A stretch of 64,000 nucleotides of DNA from Turbatrix aceti (taxonomy: Eukaryota > Nematoda > Chromadorea > Rhabditida > Panagrolaimidae). Positions 33,901 through 45,117 of this stretch are shown piece by piece. The stretch covers positions 4,901,725 through 4,965,724 of the forward strand of contig OZ017769.1 in the NCBI GenBank assembly GCA_963969345.1, given 5' to 3'. Position 1 is the stretch's first letter; every line of letters starts with the position of its first letter. A program made the translations under genes and the position numbers. A model generated the notes under the pieces. That model saw only the letters and a list, made by a program, of their open reading frames with translations, did not search any database and was not told where the DNA came from.

Positions 33901-35898
33901 GTTCGGCGTTCGCCATTCGGATACGGTAGAAAACCCGCCCCAAAAGGCAGGGCGAGGATTTGTGCGGCTGCCCGGACCCTAGCAAGGCGCCTTGGGGCTC
34001 TACTACTAAATCCGAGCCAAATTCAGTCATATCCGGCGGAAGAAAATCGGGGATATCCCCAGTTGGCAGGGGGACAAAAACCCGCGCAAGGTCTACCCAG
34101 CCATGTCTGGGGTGGTTTTCGCGGATGACGAGCGAAACAGACTCCGGCAGATCAAAAACCTTCATCGAGATCCCCCGGTTGAAGTAGGCCACAAAAGACG
34201 ACGCAACCTGCACAGATTCACTCTTGCAGACCAGAATGTCGTTGAAATAGATGTTCACCTGGAGCCTCAGCTTTGACAGCGCCTTGGGCCGGTATTCAGG
34301 CTCCACGTTCTCCAAAACGTACAACGGGACCAGGGACATGAAAGAATGCATTCCGGTCGGCAGACGCTCGTCCGCGCCTTCGATATCCTGCACCTGGAGC
34401 TGGCAGAGTTCCATAGCCGTCGTCGGCTTCGCCAGCGTCCTCCTTTCCGCCTCCAGAGTCTCATAAGCCGCTTCGAGCTCAGTTGATCGGGCGCTGAATT
34501 CCTTCACTGTCGTCGAAAACGTCTGTTCCAGAGCTTCGAGAGCTGTTTCTGTAACGCCGGAGAGCGTGGCACTCAGGTAGCCCTGGATGAGGTCGATCGC
34601 CTTCTCGCCCTGCTCCATGACGTCATCATAGAGCCGACGAACGCGCAAAGCCAACGCGTCCTCCCGCGTGAAGAGCCAGTGATGGTCGAATTCGATGCGA
34701 TCGAGTTCAAAACGGAGCATGAAAAATCCCGAGTCCCCGACGGGATCCTGCACTTCCCATTCACTCCATTTCACCGCTGGTTCGTAGGCAACCAGCCCGA
34801 CGTCGTCTTCGGTTACGATTTCTTCGGCCTGAAATGTCAAACACATAAAATCGGCAGACAGTGAGCGTTTTTTTCAGGGGAAAAGGTCAGGTCGTTCGTT
34901 TGTCATCGTTTGAACCGCTTTTTTTGTGGTGCTGTCGCTTTCGGCTTTTGTCTGCACGTATTTTGGGTAACGCAACCTTTTACCTCGTCAAGCAGCAAAA
35001 AATGCTTTTCTGCATGTAAACTGGCCTAAAAACTCACCCACAAAGGCTGATCCGTGATATTCGTCATCTGAAGGCCGAAAGATTGCAGGGCGCGTTCCCG
35101 GTTCGCGCCGACTCTCGCGAAGAATTTGTCAAAACTTCTCGGCGTGGATATCGTAAACAGCGTGCTGCCCATCTTATGAAGTGGGTCTGCAACTTCCACT
35201 TTCTCGGTCGCCGACGGTGTGCCGTACATAGTGAGCAGAGTTTTGAACGCTTCAACCTGCTGCAAAGTTTGTGGCACGGACTTGCAATAAACGACTTTGG
35301 CCGCTGTTTTGCTTTTTCCTTTTTCGGCATCATCGCTCGTGGCCGCTGGTGGCGCGACAAAGGCCGTGTCCTTTTCTTCGTCATCAGTTTCTATGAATCG
35401 CTTTCCCGCAGCGACCGCGGCTTCAATTTGACGATCAACTTCGATTTGGGATTCTGCAGGGCTCGAATCCCCCGTCGCCGACGTTGTCAGCGTTTGACTT
35501 CGCAAAAGGCGCCTCGCGAGCTGCACACTGCCGCGTTTCTTGGATATCAACGACTGCGCCTGCTGCCGGATGCGCTGTCTGATCTGTGACGTGAAATCCG
35601 CGCTGAGACCCGTCCGTTTGCTGCTCAGCGAAGACGAAGGACTGCGGGATCCTTCAGCGACGAGCTCCTCGAGATTGGACACTTCTGGGGTTTGCTGCAA
35701 CTTCGAAAAAATCAGTAAACGCCTTTATTTTCCCCTTGAAGTAGAAAAACTCACAAATGCCGAATCGGCGGCCCCGGTGGAGGGCACGGAAGACGGTCCG
35801 CTGCTCCTCGCTGTCTCGGGATCATCGCTGACAACGGTGGACGTCCAGGCTGAGCGTGGGGGAACTTTGAGGTGTAGTTGGGGGTGATCCCGACGCAT
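30914..35898 (-). CDS. mks-6: CC2D2A / MKS-6 ciliary transition-zone protein
   Basis: Exons 35898-35755, 35694-35038, 34828-32846, 32384-31776 and 31402-30914, all phase 0, give 1293 residues. Layout: a charged N-terminal region, a CC2D2A N-terminal C2-like domain (from about AEEIVTEDDVG), a helical segment, a central C2 domain (LILNIQSAVNLPQRVGNKPM, TLTVSGRSANWQQTFVVEI), and a C-terminal transglutaminase-like domain. The last includes HPDRRTLALVTDANG, SFPGTCDVWTT, EEEHSVLLACWLLHL and VFANIQKTAHPSSMDFDLS, blocks typical of CC2D2A. Human CC2D2A is longer (about 1600). In worms MKS-6 sits at the ciliary transition zone with the MKS module. The start ATG is the first after an upstream palindrome (35941-35958). 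The large intron 32385-32845 holds a GTTCG-rich repeat. The call rests on motif order and is confident. Confidence 0.9.
32455..32837. repeat. GTTCG-rich dispersed repeat in an mks-6 intron, hAT-like right end
   Basis: The segment shares GAACAAACACGAAC-type words with the BLTP2 first intron and the nath-10 second intron. It also shares, in reverse orientation with the latter, the block around GTCAAAATTGA and GGTAAATTTA. The right end reads CGTTCACTCATCTCTG, which inverted is CAGAGATGAGTGAACG, a hAT-like terminus. The matching left terminus was not found, so the copy may be truncated. Confidence 0.55.
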
Positions 35899-35940
35899 GG
35901 CGACTGACCAACTGCCTGGCAGTCTTGGCTGGAGAGGCTA

Positions 35941-35958
35941 GTCATGGCAGGCCATGAC
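35941..35958. promoter_or_regulatory. Inverted repeat just upstream of mks-6
   Basis: GTCATGGC and GCCATGAC are separated by AG, a perfect 8-bp inverted repeat 43 bp before the ATG. Position and symmetry resemble RFX X-boxes of ciliary genes, but the half-site does not match the GTTNCC/GGNAAC consensus, so it cannot be called an X-box. Confidence 0.3.
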
Positions 35959-36039
35959 GCAGTTCTTCAACATCCATGTGCATCCCCCGGGGGGTTTCCT
36001 AGACAACGCGCACGCGCACACGTTCGCATGCACTAACAA

Positions 36040-36435
36040 ACGAAAAATGTGGCACCGGACATTTTTGAAATTCTTCATGAAATTTGATAAAAAAGGTAGA
36101 TCATACTATGAAATGCTTTTACCTGCTGTATGCATGATCTGGAAGAGTTACGCTTCCCGGAAATCGCATTTTTGCCATTTTTGACGATTTTTGGCACTTT
36201 GAAGCTAAAAAATGTCTTTTTTGATGAAAAATCCGAAAAAAATATAAAAATATGGGCTTACCACTGAAAAATGCCGAAAATTGCATTTAAAGAAAGGTTT
36301 CGGCATTTTTAAAGTGTACTTCTATATTTTTAAATTTTTCTCAGATTTTCTTAAAAAATTAGTAGTTTTTTTTAGCTACAAAAGATTTCCCAAAAATCGT
36401 AAATTCGATCGTAAAAAATTTCTCTCAAACTCCAA
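36040..36435. repeat. Second copy of the foldback-MITE family, degraded
   Basis: The left end GGACATTTTTGAAATT...TTCATGAAA matches the left end of the 9.2-kb element. The centre GAAAAAAATATAAAAATATG...AATGCCGAAAATTGCATTT matches its centre. The inverted second half is more diverged. Confidence 0.65.
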
Positions 36436-37096
36436 AATTCCTTGTAAGTGTCCCAAAACACTGCAATATCCAGTTATTTCGACATTTTTTCCTTTTGTGT
36501 TCTTTCTCCTTGCCAACATTGTCCAATTTCCGTCAAACGTTCAAAACCAGAGTTTTATTTTCGGGCATCAACTGTTGTGAGTTCTTACTTATCCATTGTA
36601 TTTTTTTGCAAGTCAGGAGCAATAAAACTTGCCAGAAGATAACTGCTCGGCTAGGAAAAAGAGCGAGAGAGACACGTTTAGCTTCCTGCGAGCCTACCTA
36701 TATAGCTACGGGAGAAGAAAGCACTTGCCTGGCGAGCAACTGGGCAGGTGCAAAACGAATAACATTCAAACACATTCATGTCAGAGAGGAGAACAACATT
36801 CAAAGGCATCTCAACTGCGTCTACAAGTCTCATGGCTATCGGGAATTCATTTCCGACGAAGAGGTGAATAGGAGAGGAATTAGGGGTTAAAAGTGGGGTA
36901 AAAACGGAGAAAAAAACATTTAAAAAGGAAAAAAATAGAGTTAGTGGATTCATTTTGGATTCCGATAGGGTGAGAAAGGTGATACCAGTCAGTTTCGTCG
37001 GTTGGGGCGAATAAGGTTACTTTTTTACTCAGGAAGAGAAGAGGAGGGAAGGAGCACCGTGTGTGTAAGTTGAAGTTGAAATTGAGCGGAGCGGCA

Positions 37097-39055
37097 TCAG
37101 GCCTTGTTGGCAGCTCCGGGCTGGGTCTGATACTGCCTGGCGCGGAGTTCATTCTTCATGCGGGTGGCGACGGCGGCGACGAGCGCAGCTCCACGACCGC
37201 TGCCGTCCTCGCTGAGCATGAGCTGGAATTCGATATCCTCGTCGAGGAGTTCGTCGACCTTCTTATCCAGCGCGGCGGGGAACGTCGGGTGGAAACGATA
37301 CACGCTGCCGTCGATGCCGACCGTCACGTAGGGCTTCTTCATGCGCTTGAGCAGCGTCGCGATGCCGGCTGCGACGAGATGCGCGGCGCGGTTGGAGACC
37401 GTCGAGCAGACGTATGCGACGTTAGCGCAGTCAGCCTGGGTTACGGTAGGAATGCCGATTTCTTCGAGAATCTGCTGAGTCTTGGCGAAGTCGTCTTCTT
37501 CGGCGGACTGAAGTTCGCTGAAAAAAAAATTGACGTCTTTGAGGGGTTCAAAGACAAAAAAAAGACATACCTTTCAATTTCAGAGAGGAACTTGGTGGGG
37601 AAGATGTTATGCTGCGAGATGGCTTCGTAGTCACCGTTGAAGAGATGGCCTTCACGGGCGAGGCACTCGAGGACGATTCGCACGATCTCACCGAGGTACA
37701 TGCCAGCGACCATTTTTTCGAAGCTGAAAATCGAGTACATGGATTCATTTTCGTTTCAAGAGCCAAAAACTTTTCAAATGTGATTGCTAATCAATTTCGT
37801 TTCAAGAGCCAAAAAATTTACAAAACGTGATTTCGTATCATTTTCGTTTCAAGAGCCTCAAACTTTTCAAATGTGATTTCTTTTCATTTTCGTTTCAAGA
37901 GGCAAAAACTTTACAAAACGTGATTTAGTATCATTTTCGTTTCAGGAATCAAAAACTGCAAAATACGTTTTCGTTAAATTTTCGTTTCAAGAGTCGCCAA
38001 TATTTAAAAATGCCAACTTACTGCTGCTTTCCCTTGTTGATCGAATTCTCATCGACAATCTTGTCATACTTGGTGTGGTATTCAGCCATTTCGTCGTGGT
38101 CGCCGAAGGCACCCCACTCAGTATTGACGCAGATCTCGTTGGGAAGACCGTCTTCAGCGGGGTTAACAATACCCTCGAGCTTGCTCATTTTGTCGACGCG
38201 CTCCATGTAGCACGCGTTCGAGCCAGTGCCTGCGATGACGCCAATGTTGCACGTGGGCTCCTTGAACGCGCAGGCCATGAGTGTGCCGACCGTGTCGTTG
38301 AGGAGGGCGACGACGTCGACATCGATATCGCCGCGACGCTTGCACGCATCGCGGAGCATGGAGACGACATCCTGGCCGACGACGTTGGACGCGTTGAAGC
38401 CTTTGGTCCATGAGACGAGTTTTGCACAGGTGAGGCCTTCCTGGCTGCACGGGAAGGAGAATGTGAAGCCGAGCGGCAGCTGGTCACGGCCCTTGAGGTC
38501 GTGCTCGTCCATGAACTTGGCCATGCACTCGGCGATGTGGTCAAAGAGTTTGGCGCCCGTACCGCACATGATGTACTCTGGGACGCGGAAGATCTTGGAC
38601 TGCATCTTGCATTCGTGCTTCTCGAGTCGGATCAGGAGAACGCGAAAATTTGTGCCACCGAGGTCGAGCGCGAGGAAGTCTCCCAGCTCGCTGCCATTGG
38701 GCACGGCACGCACGAAGGACGGCAGCTGACGGATCGACGAATTCTTGCAGTTTTCTTTGGAGTTGCCGTCGTTGAAGGCCTTCTCCATTCGCTGCATGAT
38801 GATTCTCAGGTCTTCGTCGGCGAGTTCCAGCGGTTTACACGCTTCGTGGACCTGAAAAAAGAATTTTTGTATGAGTTAACCGACTTTGAAACCCCTTCAA
38901 AAATAAATATTTTTGTTTTGGTCCCTAACCTTCTGTCGATTGAGCCGCTCGTCGGCAATGCGATTGACGACCTCAAGCCTGAGTTGCAGACGGTTACGGC
39001 ACCTGTTGTAGCCCTGATTCTCGACCTCAACATCGATGCGGGGTCCACAGACCAT
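37097..39055 (-). CDS. hxk: Hexokinase
   Basis: Exons 39055-38930, 38851-38022, 37723-37571 and 37517-37097 give 509 residues, the size of a single-domain (about 50 kDa) hexokinase. It phosphorylates glucose and other hexoses with ATP, the first step of glycolysis. Motifs: phosphate-binding LALDLGGTNFRVLL (from 102), the hexokinase signature LGFTFSFPC (about 169-177), WTKGFNASNV, the catalytic Asp in LLNDTVGTLMA (about D228), GVIAGTGSNACYMER, NTEWGAFGD and HFEKMVAGMYLGEIVR. Exon 1 here encodes 42 residues (MVCGPRIDVEVENQGYNRCR). A separate exon at 40988-41119 would also splice in phase to exon 2, so two N-termini are likely. It is not possible to say which worm hexokinase paralogue this is. 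Confidence 0.95.
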
Positions 39056-40987
39056 TGCTAGGGGCTAGTATGTCTACTGCAAAGAGAAGGCTAGAGATGG
39101 GGCACTGCGCAAGAGGGCAAGGCATGGATCAAGCCAGGCAACCAATAAACCCGCGAAAATAAGCGAAAAAGCACCCTATGACGGCAAACATGTCCGCGCT
39201 CGTCCTACAAAAGAGGCAAGCAAGCGCGGCTTCTGTAAAAGGCGCGAAAAAGCACCAGGTGCTTTTAGGTAGGTGCGCACCCAAATGAACAGTTCCTAAG
39301 CACTGCACTGGACATGTAGCGTCCGCGCCGACTGTCGGCTTTTATCTCGGAGAACCATCGAAACAACTCGTTCGTTTGCCCCAGCGAAGAAGCAAAAAAT
39401 ATGGGAGGAGTCAGCACGAAACGTGGCTGTTTTGCACGATCGCAAGAAATCCTTGTTTTCGAGTCCGGGGGCCGCCTGCTTCGAAAGCTGAACGAAATCG
39501 GCAACAAAAAACAATGTGGAAAGCACGTTGCCGACAACGTGCAAGCCACAATATTGCTCGTATATCTCTCGGAATAAAATCCGGGAACATGAAAAAACGC
39601 GTCTTGCGTCTCCGAAGCAGTCGCGGACGGCTACGTAAAAGCACGCCGCCGCCACCGCCGTCGTCAACGGCCGACGGAAGTCCCCGGTTTTCTTCTTTTC
39701 CGATTTTTTAATAATCTCCGAACACGCTTTCTTTCATGTTTCAGAGATCAGAAGCGCAATGTGATCGGGAGAATCGAGCCGACATTCGCCGTCATAGGAC
39801 TGTATTTTTCAAACGCCCGTGAGAAGAAAACCGCGCAAAAACAAAAATTGCATTCTGACACATTCGAAACACTCGACTCGACGACGTTGTCGGTACATGC
39901 TATTTTGCCGTAATGCGTAAAATCCCAGCTCATAGCGCATAAAAATCCCCTAATGCCAAACTGCGCCGGGCGATGGGCGACGGACGACGACGCAGTGCAG
40001 TTTGCAACTGACTACAATAAACATTGCCTGGCGCCAATCGCCGCCGAAGTTTGTCTTCTCTGAAGTGAGCAGCCCCCCGAAATTATCTAATATGTATGAT
40101 CGGCCTGCGCTGCCGCGGAAAGAAGAAAAAACATCCCCATCCCGTATCTATCCGTCTTGGGGTGGATGGATGGATACAAGCAACTCCGTGCAGGTCCCGG
40201 CAAACGAGCGATCGAACTTTCGAGAACAGGGAGACTGTGCCTGCCTGTCTGCAGCCACAGCCACAGCCACGAATCGTGCAAAAGCCTGTGGTCTGCGCTA
40301 ATGGCAAGGGAAGAGGACAATGATGGCCTCACTGTAATTCGATCTACGTGCAGAGCAATGAGGGACGGGGAATCAAGCAGGCAGGCAGGAGGCAAGCTCC
40401 GGGTTCGGGCGTGTGCATGCACTGGCACTGGGACTATTTATTGTTAGATGACGCCGGAGAACGCTCATTCCTCCACATATGGTCTCACTTGGGATCATCT
40501 AACATAATTAGACTCGGCTTTTCGATGACAATGTGCCGGGCAGGTGTAGATGAACCTGCTCGGAACAATGTCCTGCGCGCCCTTCGCAGACTACCTGCGG
40601 TTTTCTTTTTTTTTTCAATGCATGCTTGCACGAAGGGTCCAATCTATCACGCCACGTTCCTTCGTTCTTCAGCCTCTGCAGAGGTCCTACATGCGATGAA
40701 TCGTCTGTGAGTCAGGCCATGCGGTCCCCTCCTCGGACAAAACAGACCACCGGTCAACCTGCATGCAAAAAGGTGATCTATGGGATAAAACGTGCGAAAA
40801 CGCGCATTTTTGCAAAAAAATATGTTTTTTTTTTCGAGAAGGAAATAAAAATCAATTAGTAATCTGTTTTCCGCCGTCGTGTCGTCGGTCGTGCAGAAAT
40901 GATACAGTACAATAAATCGTCAATCCCCCATTCCCTCACCTGTATTCACCTGTACCCCAGTTTTTTGCCATAAAAGTCAAAACTCAC
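39056..40987. other. Putative long intron between two alternative hexokinase first exons
   Basis: No other gene was recognised. It would contain the promoter of the 39055 start. Composition is mixed. Confidence 0.5.
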
Positions 40988-41119
40988 CGCTTCGCTGTGG
41001 GTCAAATCAAGCGACTTTCGCTTGTGAAGCGATCTGAGCTTCTCGATAGAATTGAGCGTTGGCACATGGGAATGGGATGCGGGGGCAGTCGCTGAACTGG
41101 TTGAGTTGGTTGGCGCCAT
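40988..41119 (-). CDS. hxk: Likely alternative first exon of hexokinase (44 residues)
   Basis: ATG at 41119, donor GCG|GTGAGT after 40988. The exon encodes MAPTNSTSSATAPASHSHVP, then a segment ending LDLTHSEA. It ends in phase 0 and would join the phase-0 acceptor of hexokinase exon 2 (VHEACKPLELADED). An acceptor-like CCTCAG lies 3 bases before the ATG, as for a 5' UTR intron or trans-splice site. The Ser/Thr/Ala-rich leader has no hydrophobic segment, so it is not an obvious mitochondrial anchor. It could instead belong to an unrelated gene, but no other acceptor exon was seen. Confidence 0.55.
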
Positions 41120-41260
41120 CACCTGAGGTCACACAGTGGAGGAGGATCGTGGATCTTCTGTCGGGTGTGTGACAGAAAAAAAAAGAGACGTCACGCAGAC
41201 GATTTTTTGGGAGTAAAGGCGACGATGGCAGGAAAAGCAGCGATCGAGTCTGTCACAGGA

Positions 41261-41284
41261 GACGACGACGACGACGACGACGAC
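41261..41284. repeat. (GAC)n microsatellite
   Basis: Eight uninterrupted GAC units upstream of the alternative hexokinase exon. Confidence 0.9.
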
Positions 41285-42095
41285 GCTGGCTTTGCTTTGA
41301 CCTACAAAAAAAATACGTAAAATAAACCTCTGAATTGCCATAAGTGGGGGGGGAAAATAAAAAAAAACAAGTGCAAATCACGTATATTCATAATAGTATC
41401 TGCCCGCCTGTCCCAGCTTGCCACGTGCGTGATAAGATGTCGCCAAAGACGCAGGTGGTGGTGACTGGCGACCAGCAGGGCCTGGGATGACGCCCTTTTG
41501 TCATCGATTGACTGACCCGATCGACCCCCTGCCCTCCCCCGGTCCGAGATAAGACAGTGTTTATCGGTAAAAATGAACGAACGCGGATGATGTTTCCGGT
41601 CCAGCACAGCATCGACCCACCGAGATAACAAATTAATTCTCCTTCTCCAGCACGACGCTACAAACCGAACCCATTGCCGATTTTGTTTGTAGTCGGCAGG
41701 GTCATTTGCTAATTTTTTTTTAAATACACCCCCGATAAAATCCAAGAAATACGATCAACCATATTTTTTGCTAATATTTAAATTTATAAATTAAATCAAA
41801 AAACCAAAACAACAAAAATTAAGTAAACTCAAATTGTTGCAGGCGGGACAAAAATAAAAGCGCTAGAAAAATAAAATCAATTGGGATTAGTCAACAAAAA
41901 CCGAAGAGAAAGAAAGAGCTTTGTGCTAACCAACGTCAAGCGATCTACAGAGTACATACATACCAGCCAATATATTTTAAACGACGCCATCAGGTCAAAA
42001 CAAAGACGGAAGACGCTAACAGAGTACCTGCAGAGAGTGCGTTGCGTCGCGATTGCCACGTAATCGAACTTTGAAGCCACCCAGGAACCTACGGT

Positions 42096-42781
42096 GCCCA
42101 GGGTAGTGTTTATCTGATACCGTTTTTTTGATATCATGATAGGATCTGATACTTCAAAAATGGATCATGATCTGATACTAATATCAGGTTGAAGGAAAAA
42201 AACGTGCCTGACTGATAGTAACCTGATATCAGGCTGATATCATGATATCAGTCTGATATCGTGATATCTGTCTGATATGAAAAAAATCCCACAAAAAATC
42301 TCAAATTCAATTTCATTTGAATCAATAACATGCAATGTCGTCGTTTAGAAAAACGAGTAAAAAAAGTGAATCTCCAAAATCTCTCAAAAGAATTTCTCCG
42401 GAGAATATCCGGAGATTTTTTTGAGTAAAAAAAATTTCGCAGAATATTTCAGTGTTCAAAAATAAAAAATAACGAAAAAAATAACGGTAAAACCTAGTTT
42501 TTATACTCCGGAGATTTTTTCACGGGTTGTAATCTCTCTCGAAATTTCGCCACACTGCTTTAAACCCGCTTTTTGTTGTTGCTTCCGTTTTTTTGATCGA
42601 GATATCAGTATCATGATACTTTTTTCTGAGATCATGATACTGACTCATATTAATTTTTGCTATCATGATATCATGTTGACCTTTCAAAATTCTTGCCTGA
42701 CTGATACTGATCTGATATCAGTATCAGTATCAGACCCTGATATCAGGCTAAACCTGATATCAGATAAACACTAGCCCAGGG
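42096..42781. mobile_element. 670-bp hAT-like MITE with perfect 8-bp target duplication
   Basis: The element 42104-42773 starts TAGTGTTTATCTGATA and ends TATCAGATAAACACTA, a perfect 16-bp terminal inverted repeat. The flanking 8-bp duplications are GCCCAGGG at 42096-42103 and 42774-42781. Both subterminal regions are crowded with CTGATATCAG/ATCATGAT palindromes, and the middle is AT-rich. It has no coding capacity. The 8-bp duplication points to the hAT superfamily. Confidence 0.9.
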
Positions 42782-44345
42782 TCGGCGTAGGTAAAGTTGA
42801 ATGAACAAAATCAATGTAGTCAAGACTATTTTTGGTAAACGTAAGTGTATTTTTAAAAATCATTTGGGGGAGCAATAAACAGTTTTTTTTTCGTTTCTTA
42901 TTCGATCGCTGAAGACAAACCGAGCGAAGAAGCGAAAAATCGAGACGTCAACAAACGGCGTCAATTTTTTTAAGGCCAAAAAAAAAACAATTATGAAACG
43001 AACGTTCTCGGTCTCGGTCTTGGGCCTCATTTCTATTCATGCTTCCTTCCTCCATGCATACTGAAGAAAAAAAAGGGGGGAAAGGCCCAATCGATTGCCG
43101 CCGGAGGGTTTGGAACGGGCAGGCGGCCGCTTTCGACGACACCAAGGCGACCATTGGCATGGCATAACGCCGGTCTGGATGGCACAATGGATGTTTTTTG
43201 AGTCACCGAAAAAAAACAAAACAAAAAGAAACAAAACGAAACGAAACGGGTAAACAAAATAATTTGTTCAGTTGCTCATTTGTTCACAAACGAGACGGAT
43301 ACGATGCGTGAACACGCATCTATCTCGTGCCCGTGTGCATTGGTGATACAGCTGCGGTGGCGGTTGTGGTGGTGGGTGTTATCAGCGCTCGTACCGACGA
43401 TCATCAACTCAAACTCGATTAATCATCACTAGGAAAGATGTTTGTGGTCGATCGGTCCGGTCCCTGTCCTGCCCTGCCCCGCGCAAGCAAACGACACACG
43501 TCAGACGCAGCAACAAAATCAAACCTGATTACCGCAGCGTACCCTACCCTCTTCACCTGCCCCCCCCCCTCGGATAGAATAGACGTAAGCTGCTGGGAAA
43601 GCGGGCAACCTCACGTAAAGTCAACATCCGCCTGACATACGAACCTAACTGAACCTGGAGAACCAAACGAACGCGGGGGAGTGACCAGCAGGTTGATACA
43701 ACCGATCTGCTCGGTACCGTACCGTAAAAAAATGACCCCGTCATCGTGGAGACGTTTTTAGAGAAAAAAAAGAGACGTTTTTACAATGGCCAGCATCCTA
43801 GGAAGAGCGATGGTGCAATTTACGATGATGCGAAGGGCGTGGGGCGTGGAGCGTCCTACAGTCCACCCAGCGAACGAACGAGCTGATCAATGGGAAGCGT
43901 GCAAGCAACTAAAATTCTGCTCAAAAACAGTTTTGCCAGAGAAAAGTTGTTTTTTTTCAAACGGCTTGCATTTCAACGAAAAAATGAAGAAAAAAAATAT
44001 TATAGATCGCTTATATTTATCCCATTGCCGCCCGCCGAAGACGCTGACGATGACGAGCAGGAAATGAAAAAAAACATGGGGGAAACCAGGCCTAGACGAG
44101 ATCGAACAGGGCGATGATAACGTGCCAGGCTGCTGCGTGCAGTCGCAGTCCCCAGTCCGGACAGATCAGTCCAATCAGCAAAAAAAGATCCAGACAGAAA
44201 ACCAAAACCGGCACATTTTACCCGATTAAAAAAAATTCTTCGTGCCGGAGAACAAAAAGTGAAAAAAAAATTCTAGTTCATTTTTTTTCGCTTTTTCGGG
44301 AAAGGCAAAGAAAGAAAAAAAACGAAACACAAACGCAGTCATTCA

Positions 44346-44397
44346 GCCCGGGCCCGGGCAGGCAGTCGACTGCCTAGTCAGCGGCGAATCTATAAAA
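44346..44397 (+). promoter_or_regulatory. Putative core promoter: two palindromes and a TATA box
   Basis: GCCCGGGCCCGGGC (44346-44359) and GGCAGTCGACTGCC (44361-44374) are perfect 14-bp palindromes one base apart, followed 17 bp later by TATAAAA (44391-44397). It is on the right strand for nath-10, 720 bp upstream of its ATG, which would need a 5' UTR intron ending at the acceptor at 45113-45115. Confidence 0.4.
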
Positions 44398-45117
44398 ACG
44401 CTCTTTGCAGAGCCCCAGCCACGGCCGCGGCCACGGAAAACAAGCTAGCTAGCAAAAACCGCAGGCGTCTCCTCTCCTTTCCCCTGTGCGTGCCCCTTCC
44501 CGGCTGCAGCTGCCAGCCCGACCCCGTCCTCGTCGTAGCCGTTTGCTTCCCGACGACGAACACTCGCCACCAGCAGCCACGGCACACCACGACGACGACG
44601 ACGACGACGCACTCAGGACAAGGCAGGCAGGCAGGCAGGCGGGCGGGGAAGAGGAGGAGGAGGAGGAAGAAGCAGTCAGACCCAGAACTACCCGCTTTGC
44701 TATCCATTAAAAAAGCGTGCTTGTCACGCTGCCCTCCTCAGGATTGACGTAGGCCTTTGCTTGCTTTTTTGATCAATGTAAAATGTAATTTTTTAACAAA
44801 ACAAAAAACGCTTACCTAACAGTTGAGCATCCACCTGGAGCGACGTCATGGATCACGCAGAGTTGAAGAACAAGCATGCTACTAATTCTCGAAGACAGAA
44901 ATATAATACAATCACTGACATGTCGAATAAAACTCTCGTCAAGAAAATTTACGGTTCCAAAAATTCAAAGTTCAGATCAACTAACAAAGTTCTGGCGTTG
45001 TGTGACCAACAAACAAGCATTTTTGTGCACTTTTTGAGGCCACTTTTATAACTTTGCGGGTTCTTTTCGGTCTGATGCAATAGTTTTCGGCCTCATTTAC
45101 AATATTTTGCTTCAGGC

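Larger units (their letters stand above)
35899..37096. other. Intergenic region upstream of mks-6 with a foldback-related repeat
   Basis: No gene was seen. 35941-35958 is an inverted repeat (GTCATGGC-AG-GCCATGAC) 43 bp upstream of the mks-6 ATG. 36040-36435 is a repeat related to the foldback element. The remainder to 37096 is AT-rich and includes the 3' flank of the hexokinase gene. Confidence 0.6.
41120..45117. other. Divergent intergenic region between hexokinase and nath-10
   Basis: No gene was recognised in these 4 kb. Contents: a (GAC)n microsatellite at 41261-41284; a hAT-like MITE at 42104-42773; a pair of palindromes next to a TATA box at 44346-44397; (GAC)n at about 44590-44608; and GAGGAG-rich sequence near 44650. 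nath-10 has an acceptor immediately before its ATG, so a 5' UTR intron is likely here. Confidence 0.6.

Noticed and set aside
33335..33982. 215-codon plus-strand frame
   Set aside because: Antisense of the long CC2D2A exon; no signal of its own.
35941..35958. Possible RFX X-box before mks-6
   Set aside because: It is a good inverted repeat in the right place, but its half-sites do not match the X-box consensus.
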